From Gp6-AA40 sp036274155 (GTDB lineage: Bacteria > Acidobacteriota > Vicinamibacteria > Vicinamibacterales > UBA2999), in the NCBI GenBank assembly GCA_036274155.1, contig DASUGH010000056.1:1-64000 (forward strand): a stretch of DNA of 64,000 bases, in the 5' to 3' direction. The position numbers and the translations under genes were made by a program. Below are positions 1 to 8,402 of this stretch, piece after piece. Position 1 is the stretch's first letter. Each line of letters starts with the position of its first letter. The notes under the pieces were generated by a model. The model searched no databases. It saw only the letters and a list, made by a program, of their open reading frames with translations, and was not told the DNA's origin.

Positions 1-675
1 GTCGGGCTCGAGCGCGTAGCGCATTGCCGCGTCACGCGGGAAACGCGTGGTCACGATCAGCTGGGCGCCGCAGCGAAGCAGCTTGAGCCCGGCCTGATAA
101 CCGATCTTCACGCGGCCGCCGGTGAGCAGCGCCACGCGGCCTCGCAGGTCGGCAAGCTCGGTGCGCTTGGCAAGGTTCAGGTCCGCGCACGATGGGCAGA
201 GCTGATCGTAGAAGTGATGAATCGTCGTGTAGAACTCTTTGCAGGTGTAGCAATTCTGCGGCTCGGCGGCGACGCGCGATTCGAAGGCGTGCGCAGCCGG
301 CATGGAGGCCTCGCCGGACCGGCCGGCGTCGGCGTCTCCCGAGGGAACGTCCTGGGGGTCGAACCCTCGTGGCGGAAACACGTTCGGCGTGGTGATCGCC
401 GGCTTCCGACGCAACGCACGGATGCCGGTGGCGTCGAGCATCCGATCGTCACGCCGCGCGCGCGCCGCGCGGCGGGCGCGGTTGAGCGCCTTCAGCTGCA
501 CCCGTCTGTTCACCGGATCGGGATTCTGGAGATCGGCGAGCGCGCGGTGCAGGCGCTCACGCTCGGTGGCCGGCAACTCGTCGAGCAGCCGGCGGTCGGC
601 GGCCAGCGTCTCCAGCAGCTCGGTCAGCTCGCGCAAACGATCGAGAATCGACACAGTGGAACCGGGGACCGACAT
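1..675 (-). CDS. SDR-family oxidoreductase, N-terminal part (runs off left edge)
   Basis: The reverse strand reads from an ATG at 675 through 225 codons to the window edge with no stop. The first ~150 residues are charged and helical. They are followed by a CYTCKEF...CPSC cysteine pair that looks like a small zinc knuckle. A Rossmann start follows, reading RGRVALLTGGRVKIGYQAGL, where TGGRVKIG replaces the usual TGxxxGxG NAD(P)-binding motif, and the next strand ends in VTTRFP. This order suggests a short-chain dehydrogenase with an unusual N-terminal zinc-binding extension. The catalytic Tyr-x-x-x-Lys lies outside the window, so activity and substrate cannot be judged. The SDR fold call is fairly safe, and any pathway would be a guess. 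Confidence 0.75.
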   Translation of the reverse strand, partial: MSVPGSTVSILDRLRELTELLETLAADRRLLDELPATERERLHRALADLQNPDPVNRRVQLKALNRARRAARARRDDRMLDATGIRALRRKPAITTPNVFPPRGFDPQDVPSGDADAGRSGEASMPAAHAFESRVAAEPQNCYTCKEFYTTIHHFYDQLCPSCADLNLAKRTELADLRGRVALLTGGRVKIGYQAGLKLLRCGAQLIVTTRFPRDAAMRYALEPD

Positions 676-727
676 CTACTCAGGGTAATCCGCCGCAGGC
701 GACAGACCAAGCGATGGCCCTTCCGCT

Positions 728-1600
728 TCACCAGGCTGGCAGCGCCGCCACGGTCTGCACGAACCGCTCGAGGACGGCCTCGACCTCTGCTCGATCGGGC
801 AGGCGCTCGAGCCATTCACGCGGAACGTCCGCACCTGCAGCGCCCAGAATCTGCCCTGTCAGCGCGGCGATCCCCTGGCCGTCTCTCCCAAACTGCCTGG
901 CCTCGCCGAAGGCGGCCACCAGGTCGCCATCGGAGTACCTGGTCGCGATGACGAGCGATCGGGCGACGCTATCAGCCAGCTCACCTCCGCCAGGCACGCG
1001 ATCCCCGGCATCAACCGCCGTGCCGTGACGGCGATCCGCCTCGAACAGACGCGCCCTCACCTGGCTGTCGGGCAGCGCGCCGGCGGTGCGGCTCAGCAGA
1101 TCCGCCGGCACCCGATCGAGCTGCAGACAGCTGCGAACGGCCAGAACGCCGGAGAGCGCGGCGGCGCACGCCTCGTCGCTGTCGTTCGTGATGCGCGTCA
1201 CCGCGAACAGCGCCGCGCGATCGTCCTCCCGCGACGGGTCGAGAACGAAAGCGAGCGGTGTGGCGCACAGCACCGGACCGAGACTCACGTGGCCAGGCGC
1301 GTGCACCGGCTCCTCTGACGCCGGCGTGGGATCCGGGGCAACGTTCGCGACGTCCGTTCGAACGCGCGCTCGATGGCTCCACTCCCTGAATACTGCGGCC
1401 ACCTGCGAGGGTCGTACTCGGCCGCCGGCACGCGCCGTCGCCTCACACGTTGCCAGCGTGAGCCAGGTCTCTGCCGCGAGCCGCGGGCTCGACGGAAACA
1501 ACGCCTGCTGACCAGCACCGGCGAGCTGCGAACAGACATCGCCCAGCGCACCGGCAACGATGCAGGCGCGCGCCCGCTGCGCGAGCGAGTCGTCCATCAT
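728..1600 (-). CDS. ADP-ribosylglycohydrolase-fold protein, probably catalytically dead
   Basis: The 291-residue product starts at the ATG at 1600, preceded by GGAGAG about 8 nt upstream; a longer reading would overlap the divergent gene at 1759. The layout follows the DraG/ARH family: an opening ARACIVAGALGDV helix, a middle RITNDSDEACAAAL segment corresponding to the family's THxDP helix, and a C-terminal FGRDGQGIAALTGQILGAAG helix corresponding to GGDTDTIAAIAGALAGA. The metal ligands are mostly gone. The TDDT motif position appears to read AAET, the middle His is Asn, and GDTDT reads RDGQG, keeping only one Asp. In this family the TDDT and DTDT residues bind two Mg ions needed to hydrolyse ADP-ribose links. 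I infer a binding-only or otherwise repurposed protein. The fold assignment is by eye and moderately sure. Confidence 0.6.
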   Translation of the reverse strand: MMDDSLAQRARACIVAGALGDVCSQLAGAGQQALFPSSPRLAAETWLTLATCEATARAGGRVRPSQVAAVFREWSHRARVRTDVANVAPDPTPASEEPVHAPGHVSLGPVLCATPLAFVLDPSREDDRAALFAVTRITNDSDEACAAALSGVLAVRSCLQLDRVPADLLSRTAGALPDSQVRARLFEADRRHGTAVDAGDRVPGGGELADSVARSLVIATRYSDGDLVAAFGEARQFGRDGQGIAALTGQILGAAGADVPREWLERLPDRAEVEAVLERFVQTVAALPAW

Positions 1601-1744
1601 CGGCAGCTCTCCAGGGTAGCCACGGCCAGTCTCGATCCGCGTTCGATCATACCGTCGACGCACGTCATCGACCTGCAACCTCGTTGGAGCGCAGTGAGGA
1701 CCCGGCGGCATCTGCCCGCGATCGAACACATGCCGCGATACTGG

Positions 1745-1750
1745 TACAAT
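1745..1750 (+). promoter_or_regulatory. -10 element TACAAT, leaderless promoter for the zinc-ribbon gene
   Basis: TACAAT ends 8 nt before the ATG at 1759 and no Shine-Dalgarno sequence is visible. A start point at the usual distance would fall on or next to the start codon. No convincing -35 box was seen. Confidence 0.5.
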
Positions 1751-1758
1751 CCGCCGCA

Positions 1759-2520
1759 ATGAGCGCAGATGCGGCAACGCTCAAGTGCCCGAACTGCGGC
1801 GCGCCTGCGCCTGCCCACGCCTCTCACTGCGAGTACTGCCGCGCACGGCTGGCGAGCATCAGCTGCCCGGCCTGCTTCGGCCTGATCTTCGACGGCGCCG
1901 CATTCTGCCAGTTCTGCGGCGCGGCGCGGAACCGCTCGGAGGCGAGCGATGCTCGACCGGTCACGTGCCCGGCCTGCCAGGGACAGATGACCTGGACGCG
2001 CATCGGCGAAGCGGATCTCCTCGAATGCGGGCGCTGCAAGGGGACGTGGGTCGAGGCTGCGACGTTCGAGCACATCTGCGCCAGCCGTGAATCGCAGGCG
2101 GCGGTGCTGCACACCTCGCCCGAGGCCCATCTTCGCCAGGGCGACGGCAGGCAGGCGACCCAGACGGCTGCGCGCCTGCCGCCGGTGCGGTACCGGCCGT
2201 GCCCTCGCTGCCGGAAGATGATGAACCGCGTCAACTTCGGGAAGATCTCGGGCGCGGTCGTCGACGTCTGCAAAGGACACGGCACCTTTCTCGATCGCGG
2301 CGAGCTGAACCAGATCGTCCGTTTCATCCACTCGGGCGGGATCGAACGTGCCCGCGCGGCCGAGCGCGAACAGATCCTCGAGGAGCAGCGCCGCCTGCGC
2401 GACCTGGAACGGATGCACGCGCGCGTCTCGCCGCCTGACGGCGCCATCGGCTGGAGCCACACGTCCTCCACGAACGATCCGCTGGCGGCGTTTCTGTCGG
2501 CGCTGCTGGACAGGTCGTAG
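1759..2520 (+). CDS. Multi-zinc-ribbon protein (TFIIB-type zinc finger family)
   Basis: The 253-residue soluble protein carries several Cys-x-x-Cys pairs. KCPNCG and HCEYCR form a first ribbon, SCPACF and FCQFCG a second, TCPACQ with ECGRCKGTWV a third that resembles the zf-TFIIB family, and PCPRCRKMMNRVNFG ends in a ribbon followed by VCKGHGTFLDRGEL. The last pattern is typical of zf-TFIIB proteins, where CxGHGxFLDxGEL is conserved. A helical tail of about 60 residues, rich in Arg and Glu, follows. The ATG at 1759 was chosen because homology starts there and a TACAAT box lies 8 nt before it. The gene is divergent from the ADP-ribosylglycohydrolase-fold gene. Function is unknown; nucleic-acid or protein binding is likely. 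Confidence 0.8.
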   Translation: MSADAATLKCPNCGAPAPAHASHCEYCRARLASISCPACFGLIFDGAAFCQFCGAARNRSEASDARPVTCPACQGQMTWTRIGEADLLECGRCKGTWVEAATFEHICASRESQAAVLHTSPEAHLRQGDGRQATQTAARLPPVRYRPCPRCRKMMNRVNFGKISGAVVDVCKGHGTFLDRGELNQIVRFIHSGGIERARAAEREQILEEQRRLRDLERMHARVSPPDGAIGWSHTSSTNDPLAAFLSALLDRS

Positions 2521-2539
2521 CAGAAAGGATCGCGGCGGA

Positions 2540-3397
2540 TCAGTCTGCGAACCCCTCCCGATCGAGCACCTTGTCAGGAGGCACGAGAGGCGGCATCTCG
2601 TTGGCCGGCAGCCGGTGGACGGTCTGGGCCAGGCCGGTGAGCACCAGCGGATCGGTGACACGCCAGCTGACGAGCGGGCTGTCGTAGAAAGCGTCGCCGG
2701 TCACGAGCGGCGAGATCTGCGACCAGCGTACGACCGCCACATCCGATCGCTTGCCCACGAGCCCGCGCGGCGCCAGCATTTCACGGCTGAAGATCACGTA
2801 ATCCACCTTCGGCGCCCGCAGCGGCATCGCGTCCGGCCAGATGACGCCGGTCGCCACCGTGTCGTTGGTACGGATGAACCAGATCTTCGGCACAAAGAGT
2901 CCGTCGCGCTCACCTTCCTGCAGCGCCTTGCGGCGGTAGTTCCACTGCCAGGCTGCGAGCAGACGACTGCGCGGCAGCGTGAGCGGTGCATCGGCGACGT
3001 TCCTTCGGGGATACGGACCGCACGCCTCCCGGTTGCCGGCTTCCCAACCCTTCAGCAGCGCTGGCGTACTGAACGTCGTGACCGCCGGATTCTGCAGATC
3101 GACCACCGAGCTGCCGAACTGGCCGGTGAAGGGCTCGAGCTCCCGAGTCGCCTCTTCGACGAAGAACGACGGGCGGACGTAGGCGAGCGAGAACCGCGCC
3201 CAGGGCTGGCGCGACGAAGGACCGCCGGACGTTTCCGGGAGGCACTCGAACAGGAAATCGACCCCCGTGTCCTCGTTGGTGTACCTGGCAGTCCCCTTCG
3301 TCACCGCGTAGTTATCACGCTTGGAGAAATAGCGCTCGAACGTTGCGCGATTCGGCGTGACGGCCGACGTCGGGACGAACAGGAGCTCATACCGCAT
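2540..3397 (-). CDS. Hypothetical protein, 285 aa, soluble
   Basis: I do not recognise this protein. It opens MRYELLFVPT with no signal peptide or membrane segment, so it is probably cytoplasmic. It is rich in aromatic residues and predicted beta strands. Conserved-looking patches include WARFSLAYVRPSFF, AWQWNYRRKAL and FVPKIWFIRTNDTVATGV, and it ends in a Pro-rich tail. Its stop lies 20 bp from the stop of the convergent zinc-ribbon gene, so the two may share termination sequence. No Shine-Dalgarno is evident. The reading frame is open for its full length with codon use like its neighbours, so it looks like a real gene. Nothing in the context points to a role. Confidence 0.6.
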   Translation of the reverse strand: MRYELLFVPTSAVTPNRATFERYFSKRDNYAVTKGTARYTNEDTGVDFLFECLPETSGGPSSRQPWARFSLAYVRPSFFVEEATRELEPFTGQFGSSVVDLQNPAVTTFSTPALLKGWEAGNREACGPYPRRNVADAPLTLPRSRLLAAWQWNYRRKALQEGERDGLFVPKIWFIRTNDTVATGVIWPDAMPLRAPKVDYVIFSREMLAPRGLVGKRSDVAVVRWSQISPLVTGDAFYDSPLVSWRVTDPLVLTGLAQTVHRLPANEMPPLVPPDKVLDREGFAD

Positions 3398-3554
3398 TGG
3401 AATCAGGTTCGTCCGCAGCGGGGGAAGTGAAAGCCGCGCGTATGCTCATTGTGCGGCAAGACACACGGAAACGCACGTGATCACGGCGTGGCGTCCGTCA
3501 CGGGCCGCCAGCGCGGCGACCGGTGTGAAAGGCTGTGCACACGCCCAGCGGCCG

Positions 3555-4496
3555 CTACTTCTCGTAGTGCAGCGACGATTGTTCGTTCTCGTTGCAGATG
3601 AACTCGATCAGCTCCGTGTCGACCATGATGCGCTGATTGACGCGGACAGTGAACGGCATCGTGAACGCCTTCGGGTCGTCGATGGTGACGTCGATCTCGA
3701 GCGAGCCGAAGTTCGGCCGGCGGAAACGCTCCACGATCGTCGCCTGGTCGGTCAGCGGCGTTCCCTGGACATCGAGCCACATCCCGTCGCGGATGTTCGT
3801 GGTGGTGGCAACCAGCGTGTCGCCCTCCCACTTGCCGGTCGTGTAGCCGTACCAGTAGGGCACCGCATCGCTGTCGCGAGCCGGCGCGGGACGGCCGTCG
3901 AGATAGATGTGCCGCAGGCCATAGTTGGACTCCCAGATCATGACGATCTCACCCGGGGTCCAGAGATACTTGCGCGGCTGTGGATGCAGGTGCAGCTGCA
4001 TATGGCCAATCGGCAGGCAGTGCGCGTCGGGATTGTCCTTTGCGTTGTCGGAGGCGCGCTTCTTTCGAAGCTCGGCCGCCCACGGCGTCATCGGCGCCAG
4101 GTTGCCGGGCAGGTTCTGACCGATGTTGAAGAACGTGGCCACCGGCGGCGAATTGCCTGGCTGGGCCGGCGCGGCGTTTCCAGCGCCGCGACCGGCGCGG
4201 CCTCCGCCTGCCGGCGCACCAGCAGCCTGCGTATTACCCGCTGCCGCGCCCGCCGCGCCGGCGCCGTCCGCGGCAGCTCTGCCACGACCAGCGCGTCCGC
4301 CTCCGCCGCCACCTGCCGCCCAAATGCCGCTGATATCGACATGGCCATCCGGAGTCCGCGGCGCAGGCGCCGTCATGTTCACCGTGCCGTCGGGATTCCT
4401 CGGAACGTTCGGCGTCTTCACCGACGGCCATTGCGCAAGCACCGACGGCGACAGTGCCGCAAGAAGCGCAAACACCACGGACACGAACACTCTCAT
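3555..4496 (-). CDS. Exported hypothetical protein with Gly/Ala/Arg-rich linker
   Basis: The 313-residue protein starts with a clear signal peptide (MRVFVSVVFALLAALSPSVLA), preceded by GGAGGA about 8 nt before the ATG. Next comes PDGHVDISGIWAAGG, which resembles the PDG(K/R)PDFSGIW opening common in exported acidobacterial proteins of unknown function. A low-complexity stretch of about 50 residues rich in Gly, Ala and Arg follows. The C-terminal ~180 residues look like a beta-rich domain (HPQPRKYLWTPGEIVMIWE, YGYTTGKWEGDTLVATT). The last part resembles the DGxPxTDxxTxxERFxRPxxGxLxIxxTIDDPKAFTxPF signature of a large secreted family whose function is not established. It probably works in the periplasm or is surface exposed. 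Confidence 0.75.
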   Translation of the reverse strand: MRVFVSVVFALLAALSPSVLAQWPSVKTPNVPRNPDGTVNMTAPAPRTPDGHVDISGIWAAGGGGGGRAGRGRAAADGAGAAGAAAGNTQAAGAPAGGGRAGRGAGNAAPAQPGNSPPVATFFNIGQNLPGNLAPMTPWAAELRKKRASDNAKDNPDAHCLPIGHMQLHLHPQPRKYLWTPGEIVMIWESNYGLRHIYLDGRPAPARDSDAVPYWYGYTTGKWEGDTLVATTTNIRDGMWLDVQGTPLTDQATIVERFRRPNFGSLEIDVTIDDPKAFTMPFTVRVNQRIMVDTELIEFICNENEQSSLHYEK

Positions 4497-4571
4497 TTCC
4501 CGGTCCTCCAGATCCGACCCAAGCTGTCGATCGTAGCATGCTGGATCGTTCGGGTCGTTCAGGTCGGCTGT

Positions 4572-4577
4572 TATAAT
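4572..4577 (+). promoter_or_regulatory. -10 element TATAAT ahead of the LigM-like gene
   Basis: A perfect TATAAT ends 11 nt before the ATG at 4589, and no Shine-Dalgarno fits between them. The transcript would start about 5 nt before the ATG, so it is effectively leaderless. Confidence 0.6.
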
Positions 4578-4588
4578 TCGCGTCCGCC

Positions 4589-5974
4589 ATGCCCGCCGAA
4601 AACCTGCAGACGCTGCTCGACCGCGTGAAGACTCCTGTCGAGCTGCTACGAAATTCCCAAATCGGTCCCTACGCCTTTCCGGTGGTGCGGCCGGAGTTCA
4701 CGAACTGGCGCGACGAGCAGCGCGCGTGGCGCGAGACCTGCGCCCTCTTCGATCAGTCGCACCACATGACGGACCTCTACGTCGAGGGGCCCGACGCGCT
4801 GAAGCTCCTCTCCGACCTCGGCATCAACAGCTTCAAGAATTTCCGCGTCGACCAGGCCAAGCAGTTCGTCGCGTGCAACCACGACGGCTTCGTGATCGGC
4901 GACGCCATCCTCTTTTATCTCGGCGAGAACCGGTTCAGCCTCGTAGGCCGTCCGCCCGCCCACAACTGGGTCCAGTACAACCTCGAGACCGGCGGCTACC
5001 GCGCCACTGCGGAGCGCGACGAACGCTCCGCCGTCAACCAGGGGCGGCGGAAGGTCTTCAGATACCAGGTGCAGGGGCCGAACGCGCTGCGCGTGATGGA
5101 GAAGGTCACGAAGCAGCCGCCTCCCAACATCCGCTTCTTCAGCATGGGGGCGTTCTCCATCGCCGGTCACGAGGTCCGCGCGCTGCGGCACGGCATGGTG
5201 GGTCAGCCCGGCTGGGAGCTGTTCGGTCCCTGGGAGCATGGCGACGACGTGCGCAACGCCATCGTCGAGGCCGGTCGCGAGTACGGCATTCGCCAGGTAG
5301 GGTCACGCGCCTACCCGACCTCGTGCCTCGAATCGGGGTGGATTCCCTCGCCGCTTCCCGCCGTGTATACCGGCGAGCGGATGAAGCCGTACCGCCAGTG
5401 GCTGACCACGACGAGCTACGAAGCCATGGCATCACTCGGCGGCAGCTTCTACTCCGACGACATCACCGCCTACTACCTGACGCCGTGGGACCTCGGCTAC
5501 GGTTCCATTCTCAAGTTCGATCACGACTTCGTCGGACGGAGCGCGCTCGAGAAGATGGCCGCCGGGACGGCACCGCGCAGCAAGGTGACGCTCGTCTGGA
5601 ACCCGGATGACCTGGCGCGCATCATGCGCTCGCTGTTTCATGCGGGCGGCGACGCCGCGAAGTACGTGGATCTGCCGCTGGCGAACTACGCCACGCTGCC
5701 CTACGACAAGGTATTGAGCAACGGGAAGCCGGTCGGCCTCTCCACGTACACCGGCTACACGTACAACGAGCGCGCGATGGTCTCGCTGGCGATCATCGAC
5801 AACGCCTGCGCCGCGACAGGCACCGAGGTCACGCTGGTCTGGGGCGAGGAAGGCCGCGGCTCGTCGAAGCCGACAGTCGAGCGCCACGTGCAGGCGGAGG
5901 TTCGCGCCACCGTGGCGCCGGCACCTATCTCCGAGGTCGCGCGCGTCGCCTACCGGCCGAATCAGGTGCGATGA
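4589..5974 (+). CDS. LigM/DesA-type tetrahydrofolate-dependent O-demethylase (GcvT superfamily)
   Basis: The 461-residue protein matches what I know of Sphingobium LigM and DesA in length and along most of its sequence: LLRNSQIGPYAFPVV, NWRDEQRAWRET, LFDQSHHMTDLYVEGPDALK, GINSFKNF, LRHGMVGQPGWELFGP, VGSRAYPTSCLESGWIPSPL and PLANYATLPYDKVLS. LigM-family enzymes move a methyl group from methoxylated aromatic acids, such as vanillate or syringate, to tetrahydrofolate in the cytoplasm. The tyrosine in QIGPY and the RAYP...ESGWIPSPLP block line up with the active-site regions of the family. Other GcvT-superfamily members (glycine cleavage T protein, dimethylglycine demethylase) share the fold, so the aromatic substrate is inferred. 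No lig or ring-cleavage genes are adjacent. The gene stands alone behind a TATAAT box. Confidence 0.8.
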   Translation: MPAENLQTLLDRVKTPVELLRNSQIGPYAFPVVRPEFTNWRDEQRAWRETCALFDQSHHMTDLYVEGPDALKLLSDLGINSFKNFRVDQAKQFVACNHDGFVIGDAILFYLGENRFSLVGRPPAHNWVQYNLETGGYRATAERDERSAVNQGRRKVFRYQVQGPNALRVMEKVTKQPPPNIRFFSMGAFSIAGHEVRALRHGMVGQPGWELFGPWEHGDDVRNAIVEAGREYGIRQVGSRAYPTSCLESGWIPSPLPAVYTGERMKPYRQWLTTTSYEAMASLGGSFYSDDITAYYLTPWDLGYGSILKFDHDFVGRSALEKMAAGTAPRSKVTLVWNPDDLARIMRSLFHAGGDAAKYVDLPLANYATLPYDKVLSNGKPVGLSTYTGYTYNERAMVSLAIIDNACAATGTEVTLVWGEEGRGSSKPTVERHVQAEVRATVAPAPISEVARVAYRPNQVR

Positions 5975-6023
5975 GCGGAAGGCTCGAGGCGCAATGGCGG
6001 ATTCCTTCGGCATTCGGCATTCG

Positions 6024-6452
6024 TCACTTCGGCCAGTCGTCGGCGGGATCGAGCGAAGCGAGCATCACCACGACGGCCTGCTTCGGATCGCCAGGCTTGG
6101 GGTTCGCTGATTGATACCAGACGCGAACACGCTGACCGACGACTAGTTCCGGGCGCAGGACGAGCCCTCCGGCCAGTTTGAAGTACTTCGTCTCGGCGGG
6201 AGTGTCGATCTCGACGGTTTCACCGCCGTCGGCCATCACCGTGATCTGCTGCGGCCCGACTGCCGTGATGCGCCCTTGCAGCGCCGGCGGCGAGTACTCG
6301 CTCTCGGGGTCGCCGTTCGGCACCACATATCGGTGGGTGCAGCCGGCAAGCGTCATGGCAACGGCGAGCGCCACCGCAATGCGGCGCCAGCCCTGGGAGC
6401 GTCTTCCTTCCCACTTTTGAACTGACGTCGACCGTCCCACCGGCATTCTCAT
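6024..6452 (-). CDS. Small lipoprotein, hypothetical
   Basis: I chose the ATG at 6452 because GGAG lies 5-6 nt upstream; the frame stays open further upstream but that part is Arg/Pro shadow sequence. The 142-residue product has an N-terminal positively charged stretch, then a hydrophobic run ending in the lipobox LAGC, so it should be lipidated and periplasm-facing. The mature ~105 residues look like a small beta-barrel: LQGRITAVGPQQITVMADGGETVEIDTP and GLVLRPELVVGQRVRVWYQ resemble OB-fold-like or DUF5666-type repeats in which a parameter is asked to be set by oxidation or salt. No partner is evident. It lies about 110 bp downstream of the DUF1684 lipoprotein gene on the same strand and may be co-transcribed with it. 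Confidence 0.65.
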   Translation of the reverse strand: MRMPVGRSTSVQKWEGRRSQGWRRIAVALAVAMTLAGCTHRYVVPNGDPESEYSPPALQGRITAVGPQQITVMADGGETVEIDTPAETKYFKLAGGLVLRPELVVGQRVRVWYQSANPKPGDPKQAVVVMLASLDPADDWPK

Positions 6453-6564
6453 CACACTCCGGGTCCTCATCGCGTACCCATACCCATACGAGCCACCGCA
6501 CTCGGAGTCTTGCGGGTTGCCCACACACCGCGCCGGCGTCTCGCAGGGCGACGGCCCCAACGCC

Positions 6565-7473
6565 TCACTGGAACCCGTGCACCGTGGGATGGCGCTTCTC
6601 GCCTGCCTCGATGGCGACCTGCAGTCGATTCTGGGGCGGCGGAAGCGGACACGTCGTGAAGGGCGAATAGGCGCACGGCGGGTTGGATGCGACGTTGAAA
6701 TCAAGGACCGTCCACTGCCCATCACCCACGGCCGGCGGGTGAAGCATCCGGTAACCGCCGTAGGTCGTCGATTGATTGGTGGGGTCCTTGAACATCACGA
6801 AGAACTCATTGCTCTCGGGAGAAGCAATCGCCATGAGCCGCTGTTCCTGGTCATTGATCCGGAACACGAGCTCGCCGGGCGCGATCATCTCGGTGGCGCC
6901 ACCGCGCACGTCCGCGATCCGCACGGACCGGGGCGCCTGGAAGGCATCGAAACGTGCCGCGACGCGCCACCGGGCATCGACGGGGAACGTCTGAATCGGT
7001 GCCAGCTGCTCGAGCACGGGATTCTCGTCGTCCGAGGCCGTGACGAACCGCCGCTCGGCGGGACCTTCTCCCATGGAGAAGATCTGCATGTTCACCGAGC
7101 CAAGCGCCACTTCATCCACCTCCGACGGCTTCGTCAGCACGGCATCGCCCCGTTTCAAGGGCACGCCTGGTGCCGGCACGACCTCGACCTTGTCGCCTGT
7201 ACGACGAAACAGCCCTGCCCGTGGAGGAAAGACCCTCGCGGGCAGCACGATCGGGAGTGAACCATCGGATCCGAAGGGATTGTCCCCGTCCTCGAGCGGC
7301 CAGATGCCGACGATCCTGACCGCGAACAACAGGTTCTCCTGGCGCTCCTCACGCCAGGCCTGATAGTCGGCCTGGTACTTCGTCGCGTCGACCGGCGGCG
7401 GATCCGGCCATGTTCGCCCGCATGCCGCGAAAGCGACGGCCAGAAGAACGAGCGCTCGCCTGTTCGTGCTCAT
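6565..7473 (-). CDS. DUF1684 family lipoprotein
   Basis: The start at 7473 has GGAGAG 9 nt upstream. The 302-residue product opens with a short signal ending AFAAC, a plausible lipobox. The C-terminal half contains the DUF1684 hallmark pattern: FKDPTNQSTTYGGYRML, then VLDFNVASNPPCAYSPFTTCPLPP, then NRLQVAIEAGEK. The family is widespread in bacteria and often annotated only by this domain. The conserved Asp-Phe-Asn, Cys-Pro and Glu-Ala-Gly-Glu-Lys residues suggest a binding pocket but no reaction is established. It ends 92 bp before mutM's stop on the same strand side of the region, and its role in the envelope is unknown. Confidence 0.85.
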   Translation of the reverse strand: MSTNRRALVLLAVAFAACGRTWPDPPPVDATKYQADYQAWREERQENLLFAVRIVGIWPLEDGDNPFGSDGSLPIVLPARVFPPRAGLFRRTGDKVEVVPAPGVPLKRGDAVLTKPSEVDEVALGSVNMQIFSMGEGPAERRFVTASDDENPVLEQLAPIQTFPVDARWRVAARFDAFQAPRSVRIADVRGGATEMIAPGELVFRINDQEQRLMAIASPESNEFFVMFKDPTNQSTTYGGYRMLHPPAVGDGQWTVLDFNVASNPPCAYSPFTTCPLPPPQNRLQVAIEAGEKRHPTVHGFQ

Positions 7474-7534
7474 TGATGGCTGCTCTCCATGGTAGTTCAA
7501 CGCATGGCCAATCGACCGGGAAGAGTCCGGCCGG

Positions 7535-8386
7535 CTACCTGGCCCGCTGGCAGACCTGACAAAAGAAGGTCGATCGTCCCGATTGCACGATTCTCTTGAT
7601 GACGCCTCCGCACCCGCGTCTCGGGCAGCGCTCGCCCTCGCGATCGTAAACGCGGAAGCGGTCTGCCGTGTAAGCCCGATGCCGCTTGTCCATGGCTTGT
7701 CGAAGCACGTCTTTGATTGCGGCCACCAGCCGTTGTGCCTCGGGTCGCGGCGCGCCCGACGGCGTCACGAGCGTCGATGCCCGGCGGGTCGGCGACAATC
7801 GGGCCACGTGCAGCGCCTCCGACGCGTAGATGTTCCCGAGACCGGCGACGACGCGCTGATCCGACAGCGCTGCCTTCAGCGGGATGCGCCTGCCCTTCAG
7901 GGCGCGCGCCAGGACGGCGGCGTCGAAGCCGCGGGAGAGCGGCTCGGGCCCGAGCGCAGCCAGCGCCGGATCGCCGCCAAGGTCGGGTGCCGCCACGATC
8001 CGCATCGACCCGAACCGGCGGGGATCGTTGAATACGACAGTGACGCCCGAGGACAGCTCGAAGACGACGTGATCGTGAAGGGTCGATCGCTCCGGCTCCC
8101 AATAGTAGTCGGCAGGGCGATCGCGACCTCCGTCTGACTCCACCCGGAACGAGCCCGACATGCCCAGGTGCATCAGCAGCACATCCCCCGACGACAGCTC
8201 GGCAACCAGATACTTCGCCCGCCTCCCCAGCGACTTCACGGTGCGCCCTTCGAGCCGCGACGCGAAGTCCGGCTGAATCGGGAAACGCAAATCGGAGCGG
8301 TGCACCAGCACACGGTCGAATTTCGCACCCGCCATCACCGGGCGCAACCGGCGCCGAACCTCCTCGACCTCTGGCAACTCTGGCAC
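7535..8386 (-). CDS. mutM: Formamidopyrimidine-DNA glycosylase (Fpg/MutM)
   Basis: This bifunctional DNA glycosylase/AP lyase removes oxidised purines such as 8-oxoguanine. The 283-residue protein begins with the family N-terminus PELPEVEEV, whose Pro (exposed after Met removal) and Glu are catalytic. LMHLGMSG, HDHVVFEL, FNDPRRFGSM and GLGNIYASEALH follow, with the helix-two-turn-helix between. The C-terminal zinc finger reads CPRRGCGG...FFCQVCQ. Its first cysteine pair is spaced by four residues instead of the common two, a variant that still gives four ligands. The start is GTG at 8386, with GGAG 9 nt upstream. The divergent sigma-factor gene begins 16 bp away, so their promoters must overlap. 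Confidence 0.95.
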   Translation of the reverse strand: MPELPEVEEVRRRLRPVMAGAKFDRVLVHRSDLRFPIQPDFASRLEGRTVKSLGRRAKYLVAELSSGDVLLMHLGMSGSFRVESDGGRDRPADYYWEPERSTLHDHVVFELSSGVTVVFNDPRRFGSMRIVAAPDLGGDPALAALGPEPLSRGFDAAVLARALKGRRIPLKAALSDQRVVAGLGNIYASEALHVARLSPTRRASTLVTPSGAPRPEAQRLVAAIKDVLRQAMDKRHRAYTADRFRVYDREGERCPRRGCGGVIKRIVQSGRSTFFCQVCQRAR

Positions 8387-8402
8387 GTCGAACGACTCCG
8401 AT

